DNA from: Rattus norvegicus | Lineage: Eukaryota; Chordata; Mammalia; Rodentia; Muridae | Assembly (NCBI RefSeq): GCF_036323735.1 | Contig: NC_086020.1 | Location: forward strand, 84,507,710-84,571,709 | Direction: 5' to 3' | Length of the DNA stretch: 64,000 nucleotides | Shown here: positions 43,831-56,684 of the stretch, one piece after another | Layout of the letters: each line of letters begins with the position of its first letter | How positions within the stretch are numbered: position 1 is the first letter of the stretch | The notes under the pieces: generated by a model | Database searches by the model: none | The model's input: only the letters and a program-made list of their open reading frames with translations | What the model was told of the DNA's origin: nothing | Made by a program: the position numbers and the translations under genes

Positions 43831-44124
43831 TAATATTATTTCTGCAATGCTAAGGCATTGAAGTCAGGGCCTTGCTCACGGGCACCACTGTTTTACACTT
43901 CATAAAGGATGAGAGAAAAAGCTGCCAGCGAGAGTGCCAGTGGTTTCAGAACTGTGGTGTAAAAGTACTCAAAGAATGAACTATTTTGATTTTTTTCTTT
44001 TAAACCAAAGGTTGAACACATTTATAGATTCAGAGGGAAAAATACAAGTGAAAAAGTGTTTTTCTGAAAACAAGTCTAACAAAATGACTCTTTTCAGTCA
44101 CTTTCTTTTTTAAAGTATCTATTT

Positions 44125-44129
<5 letters not shown>

Positions 44130-44171
<42 letters not shown>

Positions 44172-44190
44172 TGTGTGTGTGTGTGTGTGT
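44130..44190. repeat. (GT)n microsatellite
   Basis: GT tract with one TATG interruption, next to a SINE relic. Confidence 0.97.
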
Positions 44191-44320
44191 CCCCTGAAGG
44201 CCAGAAGAAGGTGTCAGAGCTGGAGTTATGGGCAGTTGGAGAGCATGGGTGCTGGGAATCAAACTCAGGTCCTCCGGAAGAGCATTATGTGTTCTTAACT
44301 GCTGAGCCATCTCAATCTTT
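44191..44320 (-). repeat. B2/B3 SINE relic
   Basis: AGGCCAGAAGAAGGTGTCAG, GTGCTGGGAATCAAACTCAG and CTTAACTGCTGAGCCATCTC are the reverse complement of a B2/B3 body. Confidence 0.8.
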
Positions 44321-44640
44321 TCTTGAATAAAAATATCCATTTTCCTTATGAGTGTTCCTCGGGCCTTGAGGATACTGGTGGCATACCATGTCTTAAAAAC
44401 TAAGCAAACTTTGCCGAACTGCTGATTGAGAGCTCATCGGTGGTGACACTATAGTACTGGGGTGGGGTGGGGTGTCAGAGGTGGTTTCAGAAAAAGCAGT
44501 AAAAAACACAAGTGTGGTAGTGCTTTTTTTAAAATATAGAATGCTAAATACAAATATTACAAAACACCAGAAACATGGAAAGTTAATTTGTGATTAAATA
44601 CTGAAAAATAACAAACTACTTTCATTGCTTCTCCTGACTG

Positions 44641-44985
44641 TGCTTTTTCCCTCTCCTTTTAGGCTGTACGCGCTGTGGCTGCCATGGTTTATTGAACTAT
44701 GTAACTATCATTAAGCTGCTCTTACACTACATATTGACTTATGGTTCAATATGAAGAGCCATTCCAACACGGAACAGCTGAGTGTCCCTCCTGCCTTCCT
44801 GTATTAGTCCTGCTTTGTATCTGTTTCATCGGAGGCTTCCAGATTCCATCAGGACAGGATGCTGCTATTACCTGGGGAAATCTTATGTATTGGAATATGC
44901 AGGCATCACATCCTGAGATGTAGTCTTCACTGTTTGACTTCTTAAAAGGAAAGTCTAATAAACTCTATTTCGAGTTGTTTTCATA
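44641..44985 (+). ncRNA. Candidate terminal exon (gene unknown)
   Basis: A pyrimidine tract ending in CAG-like TTTTAG (TGCTTTTTCCCTCTCCTTTTAG, 44640-44662) would make a strong splice acceptor. About 290 bases later AATAAA (44957-44962) is followed by a T/G-rich stretch, as for a cleavage site. The body is not a recognised repeat, and its longest frame is only 60 codons. It could be the last exon of a long non-coding RNA or a 3'UTR-only exon. No upstream exon was identified, and chance occurrence is possible. Confidence 0.3.
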
Positions 44986-45466
44986 AAAAGCACGAATTGT
45001 AAATATATTACTTTCCCCATCCATGGATACACCCCTATGTTTCCTCTTGGATTTATGGTTAACATTTTGCATATAATTGTACACCTTTGGAAATGGGGAG
45101 AAGTTTGCACAGACTAGCTGTTACACATGTGTCCAACCGCCTTTTACCTCCACAATCCCATGTTTGAGGCACCAGAACAAAATAAAACTGTCCCAGACAC
45201 CATCACTGAGTACTGTATACTTGGTGCTCAAACATAGGAAGTTGTTTTCTCACAGTGACAGGGGCTTAAAATTTGAGGTGAAATTGCTGGCATGTCTGTT
45301 TCTCCTGTGGGTTCTTTTCTTGGCTTGTAGTTGGCCATGTTATGTCTGTTTCCTCAGATGGCTTCTATTCTGTGTGAATGCACACCCTGGTATCTCTTCC
45401 TCTGAGAAAGACACTGGTGCTGTTGAACTAGGGCTCTAACTTACGATGTTACCCTCTGTGGCCTCC
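44986..45466. other. Host DNA, nothing recognised
   Basis: One 120-codon open frame (45077-45439) has no recognisable domain. I take it as chance. Confidence 0.3.
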
Positions 45467-45905
45467 TGTTGTGGTTTAGATATGGTGTGTTACATCCTCC
45501 AAGGTTTGTGTGCTAGAAGCTGGGCAGGCATGGGTGTGAGTGGTGGAACACCAAAGGGTAAAGGCTAGGACAAGGTAATTAGGTCACTGGAGAAATCTTC
45601 CTTGGAAGGCACTGATATAGTTCATGAGGGACTTCAGTTAACTTATCTGAGCGTGAGTTCTAAAATGAGCAAGCACAGCCCCGAATTCTCCTGGCTTCTT
45701 GGCTTGCCCTGTGAGCGCTTGCTTTGATACACATAAAAACTTCTATGATGTCATCTGACATGCTATAGCCTAGAAGCTCTGCCCAGAGTTTGAGAAATGC
45801 CAACAGTATGAATGCTCTAGAACAATGATATGAACAAACCTCTCTTTTTTATAAAGTACATAGTCTCAGGTAATTAGTTTATGGTAATTGGAAATAAATG
45901 AACAC
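45467..45905 (+). repeat. MLT1-type MaLR solo LTR
   Basis: It begins TGTTGTGGTTTAGATATGG and contains AACAAACCTCTCTTTTTTATAAAG followed by GTCTCAGGTAATTAG and TTGGAAATAAATGAACACA, the order of MLT1 LTRs. It is old and diverged. Confidence 0.65.
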
Positions 45906-46925
45906 ATATCCCCAACAAGTAAAGTTACAATGGGGTATAGGACTAAACCTATGTGTTTTAGGGGGCGCAGTTCATAACAGGACCGTATGCACTGTTGAGT
46001 AAAATCGACCTCTGTTCATGACATTTGTGTCACGGTTCGAGGTGAACTGGCACAGTGGGTGGTAGAAGAATCCTCTAATGGTGTTAACAGTTGCTCAGCC
46101 ATGACTGAGGTGTACAAAGCTCATCTACCTGCATCTGCTAAACCAAACTGCCAGCTTCTCTTCCTCAGGACCCTCAAATTCTTGTTGTGTTTGTTACTGC
46201 AACACAACATGAGAGGAAGGAAGATGGGAACAATTTGAAATAAAAACCCTATTCACTAATATTGCTTAAGTTTTTTTTTGAGATTTTACTTATGCCTGTG
46301 TAGTTTAGGCAGCGTGCAGGGCCTCAGCAGGGTCCTGTGTGAACTTTAACTGGTGTTAAAGCTAAAGGTTATTACTTTCATGGTAAAGTCATCCTGGAGA
46401 AGTAATTGTGCTGGCCATTGTGGGAATGTCTCAGGACACATCTAAGTCCCCATGTCTAGCTCACTCACTTTTTGAAAACCCAGCGTCTAAGGCTCAAGGA
46501 GGATTCTACTTAGTGTGATTTCCCTATAATTTTATTTTTATATCTACCTTGAAAGTATTTCAGTCATCTTTAACATTTTTGAGATCACTATAGTTCCTTT
46601 TGCAGTTGTAAGAGGTAACATAGGCACATCTGTAATATCCACTACCCAGTTTCTTCTCGTGGGACCATCCTTTCAGTGTCTCCCTGTACTCCCTCCCCCT
46701 TCTCTCTCTGTGTCTGTATTTAGAGAGAAGAATCAGAAATCAGGGTTTTCTGCCATTTGGGGCATTGGAACTGCCACCATCTTTGAAATCAAGTGAGGCC
46801 TCACCAGGAATCAAGTTTGTTGGTATCTTAACTGGAAAGTTTTACAGCCTACAGAGCAGTGCTCATTGCTGTTACTAGTTACTCACATGATGGGGCAGCC
46901 AGGTACTATACTAAGGGTATTTTAG

Positions 46926-46935
46926 TGTGTGTGTG

Positions 46936-46991
<56 letters not shown>
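46926..46991. repeat. (GT)n(GA)n microsatellite
   Basis: Short GT run leading to about 26 GA units. Confidence 0.97.
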
Positions 46992-46993
<2 letters not shown>

Positions 46994-47112
46994 CACTGTG
47001 TAGCCTGACTAGTCTGAACTAATGGTGATCAGTCTTGCCTCTAACTCACAGAGATCCACCTGACTCTGTCTACAAGTGCTGGGATTAAAGGTCCACACTA
47101 TTACCCAGGCAA
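46992..47112 (-). repeat. B1-like SINE relic
   Basis: TCACTGTGTAGCCTGACTAG, CTAACTCACAGAGATCCACC and AAGTGCTGGGATTAAAGGTC are the reverse complement of B1. Confidence 0.75.
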
Positions 47113-47274
47113 CATACATTTCAGTAGCAGCTGGGATGGATTAAGATCAAGGCAATTTCTCAGTTATCCATGATTTGTGGCTCATTGGCTTTCTAGACTT
47201 TCAACTTTCATTTGTTAAGTCAGAAGACATTAAAATCATAAAGACATTGAAGACTGTTAAAAGGGAGGTTTGTG

Positions 47275-47320
47275 TATACAATCAGAGAGAAAGGGGGAGG
47301 GAGGAAGGGAAAAAGGGAGG

Positions 47321-47345
<25 letters not shown>
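47275..47345. repeat. GA/GGGA-rich purine tract
   Basis: About 70 bp of almost pure purine, ending in GA dinucleotides. Confidence 0.9.
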
Positions 47346-47351
<6 letters not shown>

Positions 47352-47599
47352 GCTATGAATATTCTGGATTTCTGGTATAGGACCAGTCTGTGTCAAAACC
47401 ATAGAGAACCCAGGAGCCAGAATGATCATTCAGTACTTTGTACACCTGCATGGAGGAGTGTGGATCTACCAGGGAGGCTCTCTGAGTCTATGACACCCCA
47501 TGGGAAACTGTCCAGGAAGGTCTCCAAGCAGTCAAACATGTTTGTCATTGAAGGGGCTTTGGGTCCCTGGTGGAGTCCTGCACACCACTATTACCTCAT

Positions 47600-47628
47600 C
47601 CAACCCCAACCCCAACCCCAACCCCCAG
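47600..47628. repeat. (CCCCAA)n short array
   Basis: Four near-perfect CCCCAA units. This is a simple repeat, not a vertebrate telomere repeat. Confidence 0.9.
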
Positions 47629-49154
47629 TGTATCACAGTTAGATATGAATTGAAGATCCACTTTCAGACTTGCTTTATTCGTTCGAAGAGTTGGCAACAA
47701 TGGTCCCAGAAGTCTGCAAGTCTTCCTGTGAGAGCCCTGCCAGCGTCTCAGCAGGGACTCACGGCTCTGCAGTGTTGTGCGTTTGTTTTCATCTTCAAGT
47801 TGACTCCCCCCCCCCCCATATGTGGCATATTTATTTGGGCCTTCAGGCTAATATTCAATTTCTTCAAATAAAACATTAAGGAATCTTGCTTTCCTTAAAA
47901 CTATCTGTACCCTCTGTATAAATCTTATTGTTCTTTTTATAAATCAGCTGAATCTTTCCCATTTAGCTCAAGGTGCTTTTATTGCTGTTGCATTTGAACA
48001 GCCAAGTCCACCTTGAATAATCAGCCACTTTTACAACTTGCTTAATTAAATTCTTTCAAACATTTTTACTGCATTTATAAATATAATATATTTGATTTCT
48101 CCTTTGTAGTTAATGTAATAAATTAAACTTATGAACACTGTAAATCTCGAGTGCTCCTAAACCTCTCAATGCTATGTGAAGCCAGGCCAATGTTTCTTAA
48201 ACCTCCCAGCTTAAAAACTCAAGTCAAAAATAAATCACACGTTTTAATGGAATCACGACGCTAATCTGTTGGTCTTGGTAGGTCAAATTATCTCCAAACA
48301 TTTAAATCCCCAGCACGCATGGCTTGTTCTCTTCTGAAAACATTCGGGCATTCCACCCCGCCACTTTGTGCTCCCTGTTGAATTTCTGCAAACTGTTTCT
48401 CTTGGGTAGATGACAACTGCTCTCCAGGTTGTATGGAAAGCAGATTGCAAGCAGGCTGCACCCTCCATCTGGACGCTTACTGGCAAACTTATCCGATCAA
48501 ACATCTGAGCTCAGGGTAGTTCCTGGCCTCCATTTTTAAAGAAACTAAAATAGACAAACAAAAATTATATAGTTTATTGGGTGCTGCACGGTGATTGGAG
48601 ATGTGTACACCTTTCAGAATAGCCAAGTAGAGATCATTAGCATTTGCACTGCCTCAGATCTTTATTATTCTTCAAGTGTTCTGTCAGGTAAAGAACCAAC
48701 CACCCTGTACAGAAGGTCGCAGGAAGTAGACATGGTTGAATCTACAGGGTAATTTTCTCTCAATTTGATAGCTGTTTGTGGGGCTCTTGAGACATCAAGT
48801 GTTTTTCCTGGTTCTTTGTTTATCTTGTCATGAAGCATGGGATTGTGACTCAAGCATTTATTTAGTCATGTAACTTAGGTGCTAATATGTTTTTATGCAG
48901 GGTGAATTTCTCAATGTATTATCATTATTATTTTAAAGTTGGCATGTAATAATTATACCTATACATTGGGTATGGTGATATTTAATTCATGTATCTGATG
49001 TACCCTGATAAGGGAAGATTACTAGCATGCTCATCTCTGCCATTTCTTTATATCTGGGTAGTCATAAGATGAGCTAGGTAGTCATAAGATACATGATAGG
49101 TTACTGTGCAGTGCCATCGCTCTCTCTGCCTTGGGCCACCAGACTTTCCTTCTC
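47629..49154. other. Host DNA, AT-rich, nothing recognised
   Basis: No repeat was recognised. The AT-rich part at about 47870-48260 has a homogeneous, non-repetitive look that might indicate a conserved non-coding element, but I cannot test conservation. Confidence 0.3.
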
Positions 49155-49167
49155 TCACCTGTGTTTT

Positions 49168-49334
49168 TTGTTTTTGTTTTTTTTTCCATCTTTATTAACT
49201 TGAATATTTCTTATTTACATTTGGATTGTTATTCCCCTTCCCGGTTTCTGGGCCAACATCCCCCTAGCCCCTCCCCCTCCCCTTCTCTATGGGTGTTCCC
49301 CTCCCCATCCTCCCCCCATTACCGCCCTCCCCCA
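49168..49334 (-). mobile_element. Very short 5'-truncated L1 (3'UTR only)
   Basis: About 167 bp of L1 3' end: T-rich tail, CTTTATTAACTTGAATATTTC and the G-rich block on the minus strand. It is flanked by exact 13-bp duplications TCACCTGTGTTTT (49155-49167 and 49335-49347). Confidence 0.92.
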
Positions 49335-49729
49335 TCACCTGTGTTTTGATACCTGTTATTCAACTGCCCTGTATAGAAATCTGTATCTGATCCTTACTAG
49401 ATTAGTTACAGTAACTTCTGGTGCCGATATTGATTTGAGGCCTAGCCCTTTTACTGTAGTCATCTGTGATATGTGGCTTGCTGACCTCTGAATCTGAACG
49501 GGCATCCTTGATCAAGCTGCTGGGTATGGCAAACATGGGACCCAAACCAGCACAATGCTGCCTGGTGTTTGCTAATTGTTAAACACACCTTCACATCTGC
49601 AGGGAGTTAAATGCTACTCATTGAAAAAGTCCCTTTGCAGTTGCAGCTTCATAAGACTCCCCCCTAGTCAGGAAGATGTTATGTCTCTTGAAGAGAATTT
49701 TGTATGGGATCCAGGTATGGTCACTCTCT

Positions 49730-50115
49730 TGGTTCTGGTTACCATCACTGTGAAGAGACACTATGACCAAGGCAAATATTATAAAGGAAAATATTTAATC
49801 AGGGTCGGCTTACAGTTTCAGATGTTCAGTGCATTACCATCATGGCGTTAAAGCATGGCAGTATCTAGGCAGATGTGGTACTGGAGAAAAAGCCAAGTGT
49901 TCTAGATCTTGATCCAAAGGAAGTCAGAAGAAGATTCTCCTTTGTAGGCAGTCAGTAGATTCTCATCCTCACTTGAGAGCTTGAGTATAGGAGGAGACCT
50001 CAAAGCCTACCTACACAGTGACAAACTTCACCCAACAAAGCCACACCTATTCCAACAAGGTCACACCTCCTAAGAGTGCCACTTTCCATTGGCCAAGCAT
50101 ATGAAAACTACCACA
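49730..50115 (-). repeat. ORR1-like MaLR solo LTR
   Basis: TGTGAAGAGACACTATGACCA, TTTAATCAGGGTCGGC and CCACACCTATTCCAACAAGG are the reverse complement of an ORR1-type LTR. Confidence 0.75.
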
Positions 50116-50591
50116 GTCACCCAGGTCTTTTTTTTGCATTTGATGATAAATGTGTGCTGGGTTTTTAATGGTTATCTTTAAGGATACTTCTAGACTTCTA
50201 GACCATACTCCAATATATAATAGACCCATTCATTACCACGTAAGTTACTGCTCACTGATAACATTAAATATGAATTAAACTGACTATGTACGCAAGCCAT
50301 CTGCAATCCTACCACATTACTGTGTTTCTTGCTTAGGTGTTTTATTTCTTCAGTTCTTACAAATCATTTTGCCTTAGTTGATTGACTGTAGAATGATTGT
50401 ATCAAGTCTGTAGTGGGTCAATTTTCTCTCCTTTTTTGCAATTTTATTTTCATTTCAATTATAAAATATTAATATGAATCAAAGTTTATTTTTTAGACTA
50501 TGTCTGTTATGAAATATAAAAATACAACAAACACCAGAGATACCCAGATAAGAACATAGAAGGAGATGAATGGAGTCATTGGGTGACAAGG

Positions 50592-51038
50592 GTATGCTAG
50601 TCAGTTTTTCATTGCTGAGAAGAACAATTCGAAGGTAGAAAGGTTTATTTGCCTCATGGTTCAGTGCACAGAGAGCAGGCTCTAGGTTTGTAATTGTGAT
50701 TTTTAGCCTGTGGTGACGTGATGATGCAAAGACACGGGGGAGGAGACCTACTCAACACATAGCAGCCAGGGAACTGAATGAAGGAAGGGTCCAGAGCCAA
50801 GGTATAAAGAGGGCTATGCTCCTAGTGACCTTCCTTTAATGAGGTTCTGCCCCTTAGTTTTTCTGCCTCTTGGCCAGGTCATCACCTGAGCTTATCAGTG
50901 GATTAATCCATTGACTTTGTCAAAACTTCAAGATTCCATCACTTCTTAAGGCCCCCACCTCCAAAACCCACTGCACTGTGGACCAGGCCTTCAAAACATG
51001 AGTATTTTTGGAAACATTTTATATCTAACCATAACATC
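50592..51038 (-). repeat. MST/MLT1-like MaLR solo LTR
   Basis: On the minus strand it starts GATGTTATGGTTAGATAT and has AATAAACCTTTCTACC. It ends TGAAAAACTGACTAGCAT, the pattern of old MaLR LTRs. Confidence 0.65.
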
Positions 51039-52194
51039 CTTTCTCAGTCCCCAAATACTCATGTCTATCTTCCAATTTAAAAAAGTGCATTTACTTCAGA
51101 TCCAAGGATCCCCAAGGTTTAAACAGTTCCAGCATTCTTCAAAATCAAATTTCATAGTCTCCTATGAGACACAAGACAGACTACAGCTGTGAGCCCCTGT
51201 AAAATAAAAAAAACATGTTTTCATACATAATATCACAAAGTATTGCCATTCCAAAGACAAGAACTGGACATAGAAAGGAAGGCTCAGACCAAAGCAAGAC
51301 CATGACTTAGAAGGGCAGATGAGTCCTGTGGACCCTCTTCTGTCTCTAGGCATGTGGTCGAGCAATAGGAGGTCTAAAAGGCTTCAGAAGCTCTGGGCAG
51401 ACTGTAGACTGTACAACGTCTTTCTTCTGGCTCTCCCTCTCTCCCAATAATGCCATCAAACTCTAGCAATACATGAATTGATTAGGTCAGAGATAGTTCT
51501 AGGGATCCTGAACAAGGTTTTCTGGGTATAAAACCCAAACCAAAACCCTAAACAAACCTCTGTAGGATATAAATGTCAACATGATGATTTACGTTTAACC
51601 TTCTCCCCTGTGTCCCCCTAGCAAGATTGAATACCTGGGAAGGAAAGTCAGGTTGCCCTGGCAATGCTGTGCGGTCAGGATATGGTAGATCTTAGGGATG
51701 GGAGCCTTTGCAGAGGAATAGTTTCCTTAAAGGATGATGCGAAGAAGACACAGCAGGCGTCCATGAAGCATGATAATGGAGGAGATGCTCATGGGTTTTC
51801 CAGGCTCTGTCCCACATGTTCCCACCCATTCCCTGTATGTGCTTTTGCATTTGGAAGGTGTGAGCCATTCTCTGGGCTTGATTTTTATGGAGAAAATCCT
51901 TATACACTGGTTGAATGTCATTTTCAACCTTTCCAATTTCCTGGCATTGAAACAGATTTTCTTTGAAGGGGAGCATCATTGAATTGTCACTGACACCTCT
52001 TCAAAGACCCTTTGTTGCTCTTGATTCGCCACTTCTAAGAGTCCTGGCTCACATCCCTGGTGCTGCAGTCCTGTCCATCTGGTGTTGATTATGTGAAAGA
52101 ATTAGATCCTATTTTGCTGTGTGTGATATATCTGGACCTGATGAGAAGAATTTATAGGGCGACAGAAAGAAGATATAAAAGAGAAAAAACCAGT
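51039..52194. other. Host DNA, nothing recognised
   Basis: Overlapping frames of up to 100 codons (51664-51982) on both strands have no recognisable domain and are taken as chance. Confidence 0.3.
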
Positions 52195-52560
52195 GTAGTG
52201 GCTTGAATGAGAATGGTCCCCTGAAGCTCAAGTATTTGAGTGTTTATTCTCAGTTGGTGAACTGTTTGGGAAAGATTAGGTAGAGTGGCCCAGTTAGAGG
52301 AGGTGTTTCACTGGGGATGGGCTTTAAGGTTCCAAAAGCCCTTGCCAGGCCCAATCTTTCTCTTTGCCTCCATCTTGTAGACCAGATGTGAGCTCTCAGT
52401 TACTGCTCCTGTTCCATGACTCCTCTGCCTGACAGCTACTATGCCTCCCACCATGCCTCCCACCATGATGATCATGGACAAACCCTCTGAAGCTGTAAAC
52501 GAGCCCACAGTTTAATGCTTTCTTTTATCCGTTGCCTTTGTTCAATGACTGCCAAGACAC
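52195..52560 (+). repeat. ORR1-like MaLR solo LTR
   Basis: It is related to 32172-32544: both share GGCTTGAATG-type starts, GAACTGTTTGGGAA, GAGGAGGTGTTTCACTGG and GGGCTTTAAGGTT. It contains a small internal duplication ATGCCTCCCACC. Confidence 0.75.
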
Positions 52561-52984
52561 CAGCTTTTGCCTGGGAAAGGAAACATGAGTTAGGACAAAT
52601 CTGGAGGAAAGATACAAAAGAGAGATTTCAGGCCATCAAGCTTGGGGTGTCCAGAGCCCTGTGACTTTGTTCCAACGTGGACCAAGCTTCTCTGCTTCTC
52701 ATACACACTGGAAGGTTTTAGTTTCCACCCCTCTCTAAGTTTTTGTTTACTGTCTTTTGCACAACCTTGAAAACATGTAGCTACATTTTAAAATGGTGTC
52801 ATTTGTGGGGGGGAACTCATGTGGCAGGCTTAGCTTTTGATACACATGCTTTATTGAATTTTTGGACTAATCCTGTAACTTTTCTTCCATCTTTATGAGA
52901 TGACGAAACTTACTTCTACAGGACAAAGAGAAATTTAGAGGTTACCTCTGCCCCATTTGATGCTGAGTGTCATTAGCTAGTTAC

Positions 52985-53240
52985 CTGACTGGAGAGGCCG
53001 GCTGGTAAAGCGAGGTGAGCGTGATCTGGCTGCCAGGTTGGGATCTTAGCCACATCATTTGCTTAGGTCCTACATCCATTCTCTGCCTTTGTTTTTTCCG
53101 TCTTTAAAATGACTGTAGGCATAAACCATACCTAACAGGGTCCTTGTGATAATCAAGTAGTTAACACGTAGAAAGCTCTTAAAATGGTCCATGGTACCGA
53201 ATGGCCACGATGAAAGGCTTTGCTCATTATTGTTATGTGT
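52985..53240 (+). repeat. MIR SINE
   Basis: TTGCTTAGGTCCTACATCC, TTTTCCGTCTTTAAAATGAC, CCTAACAGGGTCCTTGTG and TAGAAAGCTCTTAAAATGG follow the order of the MIR consensus along most of its length. Confidence 0.7.
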
Positions 53241-53379
53241 CTATGTACGATATACAGCAAGAACTTTCCAGAGATTCAAGGCAGTTGATTTTCAGTGGGA
53301 GTTTTGAGGCAGGACATCTTGCTCTCGGGACTTCTGTTTAGTGTGGAGTCAGGAGACAAGTGCGATGTTCTGTTAGAGC

Positions 53380-53733
53380 TGTCTGTTGTATGTAATTTTA
53401 AAAGGCACGCTTGCTCCTTGCCCAGTGCTGGCAACGACTGTCTCAGCCAGCCCAGCTCCCACGGCTAACTCTGTCAAACCTCTAACGACTGCCCCGGCGG
53501 CTGTGCTCTTTCTCTTGCCCACCTAAGTCGCCGAGGATGGGAAACACCAGAAAGCCTTAATATTTTAAAGCCAGCCAGATAACACAACTGCTGGGCGAAG
53601 AATATCCTGCCCCAGCCTCCTTAGCCTCTGCCCCCTGTGGAGGTTACAAACTGTCTGCTCTAGAGATACAAACAATCGGTCTCCGAGACCTATTTGTGTC
53701 TGTCGCTTCTTATCCAGCCTGGTCTGAATCAAT

Positions 53734-53736
<3 letters not shown>
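53380..53736. other. Non-repetitive block with higher GC and CpG
   Basis: The stretch has several CpGs (CCCCGGCGGCTG, AGTCGCCGAGG, GTCTCCGAGACC) unlike its surroundings. No repeat or exon was recognised. It might be a regulatory element; this is inference. Confidence 0.25.
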
Positions 53737-53804
<68 letters not shown>

Positions 53805-53818
53805 TCCCCCCCCCCCCC
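53737..53818. repeat. (TC)32 then poly(C) microsatellite
   Basis: Perfect TC run at 53737-53800, then TTCCT and 13 C. Pyrimidine-rich CTCCT sequence continues to about 53875. Confidence 0.97.
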
Positions 53819-53879
53819 GTCCCCGCCTCCCTCTCCTCCTCTACCTCCTTCTCCTCCTCCCCCTCCTCCTCTTCCTGGG

Positions 53880-56580
53880 ACCCGGAAGTCTCACTGTAAT
53901 CTCCCAGTGATTGGCTTCAGCCGATTTCTTGACCAGTTAAAATGGAGAGAAGGTTCACATGGAATCACCTGAAGATGTGGTCCACTCCTGTCAAGGCAGC
54001 CCCTCTCGAGGAAGCAGAATTAGCGTCAAAATACAAACAGCACCAGGGCAAACCACAACAGCTGTCATTCAGGATGAACAGAACCCACAGGCATATTTCT
54101 GTGCACTATCCGAGTTTACCATTTCACCTCTCAGAAAGGAGTAGGTATGAACCATAAGGGGCTGCTATCAAGGTAATCCTACCTAGAAAGACTCATCACC
54201 GAGAATTCCTCCGCATGTACAGGTCAGATAGGACTGGCCTTCTACAAGCAAATGAAGGGAACACAGGTAGAGGACCAAAATGTCTAGAAGTGAGTCACCG
54301 AGAGAAGCACAGAGTATTTAAACAGATGGCAGAGACAGTTCATGGTGCCTGCCTTCCAGGCAATATTTTGTAACAGCCTAGTGCAAATTGCATGGGAAAA
54401 GACTCTGTAAGGCCAATAAATTAGATCTGGACAGAGACAGGATTTCAAGCCCAATTTACTGGGGATGATTAACAGGCTTGTGGTCGTAGGAGGCAGTAAG
54501 ACCAGGAATTTGGAGCAGGATTGGGCACATGTATAGGTTAGGACAAGAATAACTGCATCCAAACAGGAATGAACCTGATTTATCTTAAGTTATTTCACAT
54601 CTTGGTTCCAGAGTCCCAGTGAACAACTCTACAAGCCCAGTAATGCTTTTTATCTATTTATTATATATGCGGGAAGCTCTGTGAGAGAAACTGGCCAGCG
54701 TCTTTCACAGGTAATCATGTGGTCATTATCCATGATGCCATGCCAAGCCAAATCCACACAGACAGGAATTCCCAATTTTCTTCATGTCCCAGACCCATTT
54801 GGCCAAATGATAAAGTCCAGGTTCATGAACCCTTTCGACATGTAATGTTTTTCAAAAACATTAGCATAAAATATATAGAGTTATTAGAGAAAAAAATCTG
54901 TTAAAATGCTATTAAATATCATTGAAGTTTTTGCATTCACTGTATACTTCTTTATTAGAATACTAAAGAGGAAGCTCTCATAGCAGGGTAGTGATGACAG
55001 TCGCGTGTGGAGACAGCTCAAAATCCTCAATGTGGTATGAAAATCATCTGTGACATCTCTTGGCGACAACGTCTCTGGAGCTAGCAGGGTTTGCTGCCCG
55101 TGTGTACTTGATGAAAGCAATAGGTTTCAGTTAAAGGTCAGTGAAAATGAAGAGAGAGTGTCCCCTCCCATTTCAGTGTATCCCAGGAATCCATGCCACC
55201 AAATCCTGTTTACGGTCTATCAGCTCAAGGCAGATGCACACTGAGAGGTTGTGAGCTCCCTAGAATCAGAGACTAGAGAATTACCAAACCAGAGCCCAGC
55301 ATTTTTTATTTGTTAGAGGGAAGGATTCATAGAGTGTTAAAATTATAATGTTTCTTTCAGAAGGGGAAAATGTACCTGAAAAAGGCATCTTTAGAATTTG
55401 GGTGTTGGAAAACCACTCAGCACGGTACCCTCGTGCCCACTAGATAAGTGAGGCTTCGTGGGGCTTGTTTGGGGTCTGGATTTCTCTGAGATGTTTGCAG
55501 GCAAGGGTGTGAATTTCCAGGGACAGCACTGACTTGTCACCCACAATGCAATGGGCCATTGGGATGATTTAACATGGCTCTTGGCGGCACAGTTAAGATT
55601 TATGTGGATAATCACCTCAGTGGTGCGAATGATAAGTTATCACGTTTATTATTTGCATATAGAAAGGTCCTCTGCAGATTCTATGGCTTCTCACAATTCA
55701 GCCTGATGCTTGAGAAGAAGGTGAACAGTTTCTGGATTTAATTAGAGAGTACTAGAGAGGTAAATTTATAAGTTGCAGAACATCAACAGTAGGTCATGTA
55801 TTCCAGCTAACAGAAAAGGAAGGAGGGTATTTTGTTTCCCAAATGGGTAAATATGATGGTCCCCAAGACTTGAGTGGGAGCAGTGACCATGTTCCAGCAT
55901 GTGTGCATATGGCTGTGGTCACTGGAAGAATTTTATAGACAGTTCATTGCAGTATTGTGGTACCCACACTCACAAGGAGAATTCATGCAAAGGCTATGAG
56001 TCTCTGCATATCTTCTCAATAATAACCCAGATATATTGCATTCCCGATATATCTAAAAGGGTCCTTGAAAATGTTAGTAACGTTACTCTTAGAGTAGGGT
56101 ATGCAATTGCTTCTATAGAGATGCTATTTCAAATTTATTCTCAGCAAATTTCAAGAAACATTAACCTGTTCAGTCACTGATATAGCGCATCCCAGAAGTA
56201 TGGCTTTTATGACGCCATGTACTCAGCTTTAGAGTGTGACTTTATTTTCTCCTCTTTTCCATTTCTTTCCCAATAAGTCCTTGTTATAAAGACACCATAA
56301 TCTCACTATTTAAGCTCGACTCCAGTATTATTTGTGAGCTTATGTTCATAGATAAGCGTGAATTTGTAGGCGGTAACTGGTTATAAGGGCTTTAGGTTGC
56401 AGTAGTTTCTAGGGAGAACTGCTATGTTTAAATTTGAGTTCAAATTCAATAAAACAAAAGAAGAAACATAACGAAAGTTTTAAACTCATCTTTTTGAAAA
56501 TACAAGATGATGAGGTAATTTGTTGAGGAGGAACAGTCATTTTGGAGCAGGTTTTTATGATGTTTCACACATATGCACGT
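53880..56580. other. Host DNA, nothing recognised
   Basis: About 2.7 kb without recognised exons, RNA genes or named repeats. Confidence 0.3.
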
Positions 56581-56620
56581 ACACACACACAGGCACACAC
56601 ACACAGGCACACACACACAG

Positions 56621-56682
<62 letters not shown>
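56581..56682. repeat. (CA)n microsatellite with three 14-bp AGGC-interrupted units
   Basis: ACACACACACAGGC-type units are repeated three times and then pass into about 30 uninterrupted CA units. Confidence 0.97.

Positions 56683-56684
<2 letters not shown>

Noticed and set aside
45077..45439. A 120-codon open frame as a host gene
   Set aside because: No domain, no Kozak or splice context, and composition like the surrounding DNA; frames of this length occur by chance in 64 kb.
47600..47628. Interstitial telomere-like repeat
   Set aside because: The unit is CCCCAA, not the vertebrate CCCTAA, and only about four units exist.
51664..51982. Overlapping frames of 95-100 codons on both strands
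   Set aside because: Presence on both strands with no recognisable protein features points to chance.
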